Source: Lysobacter sp. (lineage in GTDB: Bacteria > Pseudomonadota > Gammaproteobacteria > Xanthomonadales > Xanthomonadaceae). From it: a DNA stretch of 64,000 nucleotides. Shown here piece by piece: positions 52,278-61,200 of the stretch. Within the stretch, counting starts at the first letter, position 1. Every line of letters starts with the position of its first letter. The stretch spans positions 1 through 64,000 of the forward strand of contig JAHCAU010000005.1 of the NCBI GenBank assembly GCA_019634715.1, written 5' to 3'. The position numbers and the translations under genes are program-made. Below the pieces are notes generated by a model. The model was given only the letters and a program-made list of their open reading frames with translations. It ran no database searches and was not told the DNA's origin.

Positions 52278-52919
52278 GTGAGATTTGAGCAACTCCAAGC
52301 GTTCGATAGCTACTTCGACGAGGACGGAACGCCGCTGGATTTTTGCGTGGATCGCATGACCATACATGTGGAGGAGGTACGCGTCGTCCTCGATAGGCTG
52401 CCATATCTTAGGAATCCAATGACCGGAAGTGTTCGCTTCACAACGGCGGCGGTTCACATCATTGACAGCTACGTGGCGGAGGTGAGGGGAAAACAATCGG
52501 CTCAGGCGGTCATCAACCAGTTTGGACGCTTCGAGCGAGGTGGGCTTCCACTTGGGAAGGGTGCTCAGTTCCGATATTCCGCTGCCGAGCATTTTTTCAT
52601 CCCGGGGCTTGTGACCAGCATGCCTTCCGAGGGGTATCTGACGCCTGTGTACTTCAGCAGAAATGTTCTGATGAAGTATCGGCATGTCGAGGGGTACGGC
52701 CTTCAGTCTTTCACAGATTCGTTCGGATCGATCTCGATCGACGGCGGCGGCACTCTTCCCTATGGCGTGAACAAGGAGGGCTACGTGATGATGTGGCTTG
52801 GTGACGTTGTTAAGCTGGATGAGAGAGAGCGCTTCTATCTGTATTCTGAGAATGTGGGCCCTCAGTACGATTTGCATTCCGACTTCTATGACAACCAGAT
52901 TCAGAACAAATGGATCTAG
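52278..52919 (+). CDS. Hypothetical protein of accessory region
   Basis: A 213-residue protein with a GTG start and an AGGAG site 7 bases upstream. The sequence is well balanced and globular (DRMTIHVEEVRVVLDRLPYL, FRYSAAEHFFIPGLVTSMPS, GYVMMWLGDVVKLDERERFY). No signal peptide, membrane segment or known motif is seen. It stands alone between gaps, left of the nuclease-like gene. No function is offered. Confidence 0.65.
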   Translation: MRFEQLQAFDSYFDEDGTPLDFCVDRMTIHVEEVRVVLDRLPYLRNPMTGSVRFTTAAVHIIDSYVAEVRGKQSAQAVINQFGRFERGGLPLGKGAQFRYSAAEHFFIPGLVTSMPSEGYLTPVYFSRNVLMKYRHVEGYGLQSFTDSFGSISIDGGGTLPYGVNKEGYVMMWLGDVVKLDERERFYLYSENVGPQYDLHSDFYDNQIQNKWI

Positions 52920-53159
52920 CCGTCCTGGTCGACTTCGAAACTCGCAGTAGCGTGAAGTCCAAGCGAAGAGAGTTTTGAAGGCGCGATGTCGCAGTGCGCC
53001 AAGATGCGGTGAGAATGCTCGCAATTCGTTACCATTGGCGTTGCCGTGACTTGGTGCAATGACACCTAAGTCACGGCGTCACCTGTTAAGGCGAGCACTA
53101 ATCAGAGGGGGCAATGCCCGGTCTGGGCGCGCCGCCTGAATCGCCGACATGGAGGGGAA

Positions 53160-54137
53160 ATGAGTTTCACGTACTTTGAAGATGCCGATGCAATCGTGAA
53201 CCGCTTTATTGCACTGTTGACCTCGCTGGGTATCAACCCCGCAACCGGCTCCAAGATTGAGAGTGAATTCCTTTCCCCGCTGCAACTGCTCGAACTAACT
53301 CGCGATGGGGGGAATTTAGCCGACGGCCCACAGTTGCTGACGGATGCCGGGGGCATGTATGACTTCGCAGCAAAGGTGCTAGCCGTCGAAAACCAGCCTG
53401 AACTTAAGTCGTTTTACCCCCATTTGAGGCTATTTGAGGAGGGTGGCGACTTCGCAACGGCGGTACAGCCGAAGCAGGGCGATATCCGAGACGATGTCAA
53501 CCGAAAGTTGGCCGAACTGTATCTCGGTGCGCTGGCCATCCACTTCGCGTTCGATGTTGAACTGGATCACCCCAAGAACTCCAAGGGCGACAATCCCGAT
53601 GTCATGTTCACGATTCGACGTGAGGGCCACGAGGACAGCCGCTGGGCGTTGGCCATTAAGACGGTGAGCACGAATTCGGGCCAGACGCTCTTCGAGAACA
53701 TTCAGAAAGCCGCAAGGCAGATCGACGCTGAAGCCTGTGCCGCGGATCGCGGCATGGTTGTCATCAACCTCAAGAATGCATTGCAGTACGCAGAGCTTGC
53801 AGGAAATACTTACGCCTCGCTAGACGAAGCACTTGGCTCGCTGAGGGCGCAAATGGACGCACTGATCACTGCAGCCGAAAGAGACAGGCCAACATATGAA
53901 TGGGAGCCGCTGTTCGCGCGGCGCGTGTCGCCGCTCGTGTTCTATTACGCCCATGCGGTCGTGAGGGTCCGTCTACCAGACGGACGCGAAACTCCGACGA
54001 TCCTGAAGATGGCGAAGCTCGCGAACCCTTTGGGACGGTCGGATGATGTGGCTGAATACATTGCAATCCATCTGAATGACCGGATGCAGCGAATACTGCG
54101 CGGTATCCCTGGCGGGCCCAATCAGGTGCCTTCATGA
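53160..54137 (+). CDS. PD-(D/E)XK-like nuclease candidate
   Basis: A 325-residue cytoplasmic protein. Residues ~130-190 have the pattern of the PD-(D/E)XK nuclease core: an acidic VELDHPKNSKGDNPDVMF, then WALAIKTVSTNSGQTLFENI, where AIK takes the place of ExK, then a helix QKAARQIDAE, and a strand MVVINLKNA. The missing Glu means activity is uncertain. The N-terminal ~120 residues are helical. The next gene (54272) runs the same way and carries a HEPN-like motif, so the pair may be a two-part defence or toxin system. No known family name is recognised. Confidence 0.6.
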   Translation: MSFTYFEDADAIVNRFIALLTSLGINPATGSKIESEFLSPLQLLELTRDGGNLADGPQLLTDAGGMYDFAAKVLAVENQPELKSFYPHLRLFEEGGDFATAVQPKQGDIRDDVNRKLAELYLGALAIHFAFDVELDHPKNSKGDNPDVMFTIRREGHEDSRWALAIKTVSTNSGQTLFENIQKAARQIDAEACAADRGMVVINLKNALQYAELAGNTYASLDEALGSLRAQMDALITAAERDRPTYEWEPLFARRVSPLVFYYAHAVVRVRLPDGRETPTILKMAKLANPLGRSDDVAEYIAIHLNDRMQRILRGIPGGPNQVPS

Positions 54138-54271
54138 TCCACATGCCCCGAGGGCGAAGGCAGTGAGTCGCATGGGTGGCAGCAAGGATCATGCTACGCC
54201 AAAATGGACCGTCCGCCGATGGTGCTTTACTTGAACATCCCCTTTTCCATTGCCGCAGGCTCAGCATACTG

Positions 54272-54853
54272 ATGGTCCGCTTCGACAACTTTCAGCAACT
54301 CGACCCCGATGCCGTAAACTTGGCCCGTGAACTTGTCGGTGTCATTGCCGACGAGCGCTCTGCATTCTCATCATTTTCTCACGCGTGGATGGCATTCAAC
54401 GGCTGGATGGAGTGCGTCAGCGAGGAGGAGACGGATGCCGCGATGCTCAATGCGCTGGCCGACCACCCTAAGCTCGTCACTGCTTATGAGGATCTGCTCG
54501 GCATGGATGCCACATTCGCCGACAGCGTGGCGGAAATCGCGGCGCTGTTACCTGTGCTAAGTGTGCGGGACGTGCGCAGAAAGCTCGGGCGAGACGCCTT
54601 TTCCCAATACGAACGTCCCCAACTCCTGCATGAAGCCAAGTGTGCCGGGGTCAAGCAACAGCCCAGAGATTGGACGAGCGGAACCAAGCTTACATGGCCG
54701 GAACTGTTGCGCACGATCTACCTCGTTCGGTGCAATCTGTTTCACGGGGCTAAGTCTCCGCGAAATGACAGAGATCGGAATCTGGTGCACGCCTGCGACA
54801 AGATCCTGAGACTGTTCATCGAGCGCACGCAATGCTTTACATGGCACGACTGA
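54272..54853 (+). CDS. HEPN-like protein candidate
   Basis: A 193-residue helical protein; MVRFDNFQQLDPDAVNLARE at 54272 is taken as the start, though the frame extends to 54176. The N-terminal part has a FSHAWMAFNGWMECVSEEET helix. The C-terminal segment YLVRCNLFHGAKSPRNDRDR contains Arg-x4-His, the active-site motif of HEPN RNases, followed by the usual closing helix (LVHACDKILRLF). HEPN proteins act as RNA-cutting toxins or abortive-infection effectors. It follows the PD-(D/E)XK-like gene by 134 bases or less. Confidence 0.6.
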   Translation: MVRFDNFQQLDPDAVNLARELVGVIADERSAFSSFSHAWMAFNGWMECVSEEETDAAMLNALADHPKLVTAYEDLLGMDATFADSVAEIAALLPVLSVRDVRRKLGRDAFSQYERPQLLHEAKCAGVKQQPRDWTSGTKLTWPELLRTIYLVRCNLFHGAKSPRNDRDRNLVHACDKILRLFIERTQCFTWHD

Positions 54854-55085
54854 CGTGCCGTGCGTAGTGCGCGCGCATACGCCGAACGCACAGGAATGAC
54901 GTCATCTTACAACCATGGGCACCAAGTGGACGCTGCGCGGCTCCGGGAGCGCCCCTGCAAACCGGTGCTGATTCGATACCCACGTTATCATCGCCCCCAG
55001 CGATTCATCCCATCGACGCCACCTGGTTTTACCTTGGATCGAAGACACATTCAAATGGAGCGCCTCGCGCGCGACGCACAGGGCC

Positions 55086-57386
55086 ATGAAGAAAAATCGA
55101 AGTGCACGCAGGAAACGGAAGGGTGCCGACAGCGCGCGGGGCCCTTTCATCCGTAGTGTGCCCGTGAGTCAGCTGACGGAAGACGAGCGCCATGAGTTTG
55201 CGGTCGCAACCGGAGAGCGTGCCCGCGCGGAGATGGCAGAGGTCATCGAACAAATCCTGGCGATTGCTGCGCGTGTCGATCCCTACCACGCACTTGGCGT
55301 ATTGGGATGCTATGCCTTGATGCGATTCCCTGGAGGTAGCCAGACACGGGCCGAAACGGCCAGTGCCGTACAGCAGAGCCATATGGAATACCTGCAGGCA
55401 ATCTTTCTGCGTGCGCTGCCACTAGACGATGCTCCAGTTGCGGACGTCGACGACATCCAGCTGTTATTCGACCTGCTTCCGAGACTGTTTGCCGCACAGC
55501 AAATTGCTCGCATGCCCACCAGAGAGCAAGTAGGCACCGTGGAAACGCCGGAGCAGGGGGCGCTGCGCCTGGTCCAGGAGTACCTTCGCTCGCATACCAG
55601 CACGGTCAGGAACTGGGGGTATTTCAACGCCGTCACGCGAATCTCGACCGAGCTTCTTGCCGGCATCGACACGCAGTTCAAGGCAGCGTTCCGGATGTCG
55701 GCCACGGAAACGACAAAGCTCTTCGAGCACATGATCCGGCGCCACGAGCATCAGGTCACTGCGCACTGGAACCGGCTGCAGGACGTATTCGCCATTCCCA
55801 CCGTGGATGAGATGGTCGACGCCTTCTTCGTGCAGTTTCCCTTCGAGGGAGAGGTGGAGGACCGGATCGACATGTTGAAGCGGGAAGCGCTGACGACTGA
55901 GCGCCTCAAATACGCGCTGATGCCATTGGCGGACAGGTTTCTAACGGCAGCGATGTTCTTCAGCAGCGATCAGGTGGCGAACGAGACCGGCCTTGATGCC
56001 AATGCAGTCGAAGCTCTGTTCAGGCGTCTGAGCCTGGCCCCCGGGGCGCTTGCAGCCAGTTCGGCCGAGCAGTTGTTTCTCGATAATCCGGTTTGGCTCA
56101 GGCCGCTGATCGCATTTCCGAACGGGGAGTTCTTCAGCGCCTTGCCCCAGACACTCATGAGTTTTGTCTACAGCATCATTGACGAACTCGTGAAGCCCCA
56201 CGTCGCCCTGAGCCAGCGGCTGAGCGAGGTGCGTGCAGAATATCTGGAAGCAGAGGCGGAGCGCATGCTTCGCGCCGCCTTCCCGCAGTCCCAGGTCGTC
56301 AGCCAATACCGGTGGCGCCACGACGGAAAAGAATACGAGACGGATCTGATCCTGCGATTCGACTCTGTCCTTCTCCTGGTGGAAGCGAAGTCCGGAAAGG
56401 TGTCCTGGCCGGCACTGCGCGGTGCGCCCAGCCGCCTAGTCGAGCATGTCCGGAACCTGATCGTGGCCCCGTCGGAGCAGTCGGGCCGCCTTGCGGAAAC
56501 ACTACGGGGCGAGATCGATCGTCGCCAATCGGGCCAGGCTGCGCAGCTGGATTTTCCGCTGTCGCTGGAGGATGTCACTGTCGTACTTCGACTGTCCGTG
56601 TGCCTGCATGACTTCGCCACCGTACAGAGTGTTCCAATGCTGTTGGCGCAGGCAGGTGTATTGGACAACCACTACCCACTGGCGCCCTGCATCTCGCTTG
56701 CCGATCTGGACGTGATGCTCGACATCCTCGAGGAGCCGCATGTTCGAATGCATTACATCCGACAGCGTGCCTCGTCCCTGCTGACGCAGCATGTCATGGG
56801 TGACGAACTGGACATGATCGGTCTGTACCTCGATACCTCGCTGAACTTCGGCGACCTGCCACAAGGCGAACAGCGCATTTTCCTCAGCGGGTATTCGGGG
56901 CGGCTGGATCGATACTACACGGCGCGAGACGAGGGGCAGTACGCCCGCAAGCCGCGGCGTGCGACGATCTCATGGGTCAACCGGTTGTGCGATCAGATTT
57001 CTCGGCGGCCGCTCATGGGCTGGAGCGAACTGACGACCGCATTGCTTTCGCTGGCGCCACCCACGCAGCGCGACCTGGAGCGGAGCGTGCAGAAGATCGC
57101 CAGGCGGATTCGCGACGAAAAACCGTTGCGCAACCAGGAAGATACGGTGGTTTTCCTCGGTCCACCCTGGGTGACTACCGCACTTGCGGTCCGGGTCAGG
57201 AACCCGCGCCTCGCCGGTCGAGCGAGCGACGGCCTCGAGGCGTTCGCTTCGATGGTGTTCGAGCATGAGCATCTAGAACGCTGCTGCGTCATCTTCGTCA
57301 ACGCGCTGTCGCCGGAGCTGCCTTATCTCGGCGGGGCGCTTCTGACCCGGACGGACCGTCCCGTGCCTGCGACGATCTTTTTTTGA
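55086..57386 (+). CDS. Large protein with central restriction-nuclease-like motif
   Basis: A 766-residue cytoplasmic protein with a basic start (MKKNRSARRKRKG). Residues 30-380 are mostly helical. Near residues 385-440 lies a classical nuclease core: EAEAERMLRAAFPQSQVVSQ, WRHDGKEYETDLILRFDSVL with the acidic Asp, and LLLVEAKSGKVS with the Glu-x-Lys. This resembles NERD and restriction-endonuclease-like domains. The C-terminal ~300 residues are unrecognised. The domain plan suits a DNA-targeting defence protein. It stands alone, convergent with the STAND partner gene. Confidence 0.65.
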   Translation: MKKNRSARRKRKGADSARGPFIRSVPVSQLTEDERHEFAVATGERARAEMAEVIEQILAIAARVDPYHALGVLGCYALMRFPGGSQTRAETASAVQQSHMEYLQAIFLRALPLDDAPVADVDDIQLLFDLLPRLFAAQQIARMPTREQVGTVETPEQGALRLVQEYLRSHTSTVRNWGYFNAVTRISTELLAGIDTQFKAAFRMSATETTKLFEHMIRRHEHQVTAHWNRLQDVFAIPTVDEMVDAFFVQFPFEGEVEDRIDMLKREALTTERLKYALMPLADRFLTAAMFFSSDQVANETGLDANAVEALFRRLSLAPGALAASSAEQLFLDNPVWLRPLIAFPNGEFFSALPQTLMSFVYSIIDELVKPHVALSQRLSEVRAEYLEAEAERMLRAAFPQSQVVSQYRWRHDGKEYETDLILRFDSVLLLVEAKSGKVSWPALRGAPSRLVEHVRNLIVAPSEQSGRLAETLRGEIDRRQSGQAAQLDFPLSLEDVTVVLRLSVCLHDFATVQSVPMLLAQAGVLDNHYPLAPCISLADLDVMLDILEEPHVRMHYIRQRASSLLTQHVMGDELDMIGLYLDTSLNFGDLPQGEQRIFLSGYSGRLDRYYTARDEGQYARKPRRATISWVNRLCDQISRRPLMGWSELTTALLSLAPPTQRDLERSVQKIARRIRDEKPLRNQEDTVVFLGPPWVTTALAVRVRNPRLAGRASDGLEAFASMVFEHEHLERCCVIFVNALSPELPYLGGALLTRTDRPVPATIFF

Positions 57387-57536
57387 CCTGATGCAGTCTG
57401 TCGCCCACGCGCCGTGGGCCGAAGTCGCGCGCTATCAGAATTGGCGCACTCGCAAGCTATGTCGAAGGTCGCGAACGATGCCAGATGGCGTCGCGCTCGG
57501 CGGGAGCACCAGCGATCAGGTGGCTCGGTCCGCGAG

Positions 57537-58292
57537 TCATCCGTCGGATCCAAGCCTGTCCTTGAGTTCCGAGAGCGTGGTCTGGAGCTTGTCGATCTCA
57601 TTGCTGAAGGCACGCTTAGCCCGCTCCTGTTCGCTCAGATTCTCGGGTTCGGCATCAGCGGGCGCGGTTGAAAAGTCCACGATCGAAATGTGAGGTCGTC
57701 GCGCCTGCTTGAAATGCTGCGCCCACAAGTTCAAGGCCAAGATCGCGCGCAGTTCCTCTTCGTGCAGGAACGGGGCCGTGACGTCGTCGTTCGGGTGCTC
57801 GTCTAGCCGCGCGGAAAACAGCAGCACGCCGTGAGCCACGAGCTTGCGCAAGCCGTCGAAGGCATCGGCCAGAAGCGCCTCTTCGCTCCGCGAATGCATA
57901 GAATGGAATGGCCATGACTCTTCGCTGAGAAGGCCCAAAACAGAGAGGGGTTTACCCAAATCCTTCAGTGGATAGGCTCCCCCGGGCAGGACTTCGCGGC
58001 GCGACCATAGCCTCAGGATGAGGTCTGTCGCCGCCTTTTCAGCCTGCTTCTGTTTGACGCCTTTCAGATTCCTTGATTGCTCGAGCAGTTCGGCAAGGTG
58101 GTGGGCCATCCAGCGACCCGCGGTATCGGTGCTGTCGTCCAGTCCGAGCTCATGAACCAGCCGGTCGCCAAGTGCCAAGATCTCGTTCGGCGGCCTGGAT
58201 CGCCCCGTCTCTCCGGAGGAGGAGGATCCTCTCGAACTCGACCTCCTTGGGTTCTTCTTCGTGATCGGAGTATCGGGATTTTCTTGATTCAC
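57537..58292 (-). CDS. Partner gene overlapping the STAND NTPase gene
   Basis: A 251-residue protein; a GTG at 58292 (NQENPDTPITKKNP) is chosen, with a TTG at 58316 as alternative. The first ~45 residues are Ser/Arg-rich and disordered; their codons lie inside the last ~140 bases of the STAND gene in another frame. The rest is helical (RWMAHHLAELLEQSRNLKG, ATDLILRLWSRREVLPGGAY, ILALNLWAQHFKQARRPHIS) and ends in a coiled coil (SNEIDKLQTTLSELKDRLG). No family is recognised. Tight overlap implies coexpression and perhaps physical partnership with the NTPase. Confidence 0.65.
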   Translation of the reverse strand: MNQENPDTPITKKNPRRSSSRGSSSSGETGRSRPPNEILALGDRLVHELGLDDSTDTAGRWMAHHLAELLEQSRNLKGVKQKQAEKAATDLILRLWSRREVLPGGAYPLKDLGKPLSVLGLLSEESWPFHSMHSRSEEALLADAFDGLRKLVAHGVLLFSARLDEHPNDDVTAPFLHEEELRAILALNLWAQHFKQARRPHISIVDFSTAPADAEPENLSEQERAKRAFSNEIDKLQTTLSELKDRLGSDG

Positions 58293-61200
58293 GGCGCGTG
58301 ATCTCCACTTCAGCAATTAAGTCCTGCTTCCTCTTGTCCAGGAATTCGGCCAAGGCGCGTTTGCAGACGAGCAGGCGATGCCCCGACGACTCGGTCTGGC
58401 GACCATAGCGACGGTCCCGCTCCGGTTCACTCTCCTGTTGGCCCCAGGCTTGGTACACGAAGCTCGGACCTTGCTGGCCAGCACGATACCAGCCAATTCC
58501 AGATGCAATGCGCCGCGTCAGCCCAAGCAACTTGGTGACGGACTTTCCAGGACGGGAGTCGATGCGCCCAACGCCATTTCGGAAGACGTCCTTCTCGTCG
58601 AGTAACGTGTCGCCTCCTGGGGAGACCAGCCATCCACTCAACTGGAAGCCGGGCTCGTCGATTTCCAGCTCGTGATCCTCCGGGCAGATGTAGAAGGCCG
58701 AGCTGTCCGCGGTGGTCTGGAGTGCGCGGACCAGCGCATGAGCAGTCTCCGGCGACACAAGACCCGTCGAAACGCGCACGGTCTGGTGATGCTCGCTCGA
58801 TCGGTCGTCGATGTAGGCGTTGGCGACGACAAAGCCGGGGGCGTCGCTGGCCATGAACTCTGCGAGGAACTCATCGTCGGACACGTTCTTGAGCCATTCG
58901 GCTATCTGGGTGGGCATCTGCCAACGCCCCGGCTGCAGCGGCACCGGTCCGGCCAGGTCGGCCAGCCAGAGGGGCGGCATGGTGAGCATGTTGTAGCCGA
59001 TGCGTTCCGCAAGCTCGTCCACGCCGTAGCTGCGTGCTGCCAGAGGACGACTGCGCAGCAGTTGCCCGGTGGTACACCACATCGCGTTCCACTCCAGATA
59101 GGTCTGGAAATCCTCCAGCGTGGGATTGCTGCCATGACCATTGCTGTAGAGATGCCAGTTTCGGTCCCTGAAGCGGTGTTTCCTGGGGTCGAGGGGGCGC
59201 CGGGCATCACCTGATCGCGCGTCCCACGCATCCACAATCCACTGTTCGGCGGTGACTAGGAATTCCCGCGGCGTCACGTTGGGGAAGGCGCGAAGCAGGG
59301 GTTCATACCAATATCGCAGCGTATCCATGCCATCGAAATGGAATCGCAGGCCTTCGTCGTGACTGTGAAAAGAGTCGAAGCTCCTGCCGTAGTCGCGCTT
59401 CTTCCGGCTGCGGGGCAATTGGCTGCAATTGACTTGGGCCAGCGCTTCTCTTTTCCCGCTGTCGGCGACGAGATGACCTGATTCGATCAGCTTCAGGCAG
59501 GCGTCGCGTGCGAAGCCCCTGACCAGGACGTGGGGGAACTCCTCGTTCAAGGCGACCTGATGGAGCCAGCTTCCATGCCTGGACACCGCCTCCGGCGATT
59601 CCAGCGCAATCCTGTCCAGGGAGATGATCAGCCACAGGCGTGCCGCCACCCAGTAGAAGGGCGCGCCAGGCATGCGGAACGCCGGTTCGCCTGCGCGCGC
59701 GTACTGGGCGACGACGGCGTCCAGAATGGCGTGCTCCCCCATGCGCGCGAGGCGCCGGAGCGCGTGGGCGCAACGCCAGCGCACGCGGACATCGACATCG
59801 CCGAGCATGGCGTAGAAGAAGCGGCCCAGGGTTTCGGCGATCTGTTCGGGGATCGTAGCCGCCTTGACGCCTTCCCTGTCCCGGTCGGTGATGCGGCCGG
59901 CGAGACGCTGGATGTACCAGCCGCAGAGTTCCGAGACATCTTCGCTTTGCAGTTCGCCGGTGACGACTCCCGACACGGCAAAGAGGCCAGACGCACGGAA
60001 CCGATCGAAATTGAGCTCGATACCACGTAGCAACACCTCCCCTAGATCCGTTCCTGCGGCGCGCGCCATCGTCAGCGCGGACCGTAGCTCGTTGTCATGG
60101 TGGGGAAGATACCGGCACAGGGCAGCAAGCCGTCGCGAGAGCAGGTCCGCGATGTGACGGTCCCGCCATTGCGCAACCGCAGGGCTGCCTGCCCAGGTCT
60201 CGAGTCGGTCTAGCAGGGCATGCAGCACTCCGGCCTCGTCCCACGTCGCGTCCAAGTGCAGGAGCGCTTCGAGATGACCGATGCGAAGGCGGCCCGGGAC
60301 GTGCTGCGCAGCCTGCGACAGCAGTTCTTCGGTCGAACGGTAGCGTCGATCCTGGCGGGACTGTTCTTTGATCCGGCGAAGTTCCACCCCGAGCAGGTCC
60401 GCGCTGACCAGGACCGCTTCGTCCCACGAGGGGGGCGGAGCAGCCGGTTCTCTTTCCGCGTCACGCGTCGGATCGTTGATATTCGCATCCGGGGCAGGCG
60501 CCGCAGCCAGCTTGCCCCGAAACGCATACTGGGCGCCAAGCCGCCTGGACCAGTCTCCCCGGGCATTTCCGGCGACGAAGGCCCGAATCGCACGCTCATT
60601 GTCGAGACGACCGAGCAGGCAGTCACGCGCGAGCTCGTCGGCCATCCCTGCGGACGCGTCGCTTCCGTCGCGTTCGGCCTGGTCGCAGAGCTGGCGCAAG
60701 GCCTCTTCGTCGATGTTCTGCAGGAGCACGGCGAGCGATGCGGCTTGGGGGGCGGACAGCGCCTCCAGCTCGAGCCCGGCCTTGAGCGCGCTGTCGAGGG
60801 TCCCGTGCAGGTCGACCAAGTCAGAATCGTCCCAGCGGGCGACGGCGGCGAGCGCGGTGGGGTAGTCCAACTGCGCGAGGGCCCGAATCGAATCGGACCA
60901 AGGGAAGTGGTCGTCGCTGTCGATGCGGATCGCTGCATCCTGGATGACCTCAGTGAGTTCCGTGGCGAGGACACGCCCTCCAGCTCCGACGCTGCGATGG
61001 CTCTGCATGGTCATCTGCGAGATCAGGCGAAGCTGGTCGATGACTTCCGTGTCCAGCTCGCCCGCGACTTCGATGGACCACTGGAAGATGGCATCGGCAT
61101 CCGACGGGCTGATCGTTGCCAACAGGGATGCGTAGGAGGACAGCGCCTCCGATCGGTCTCCGGCCGGTCTGCGCTCGGTGCGCTTGGCGGCGGCCGCCTG

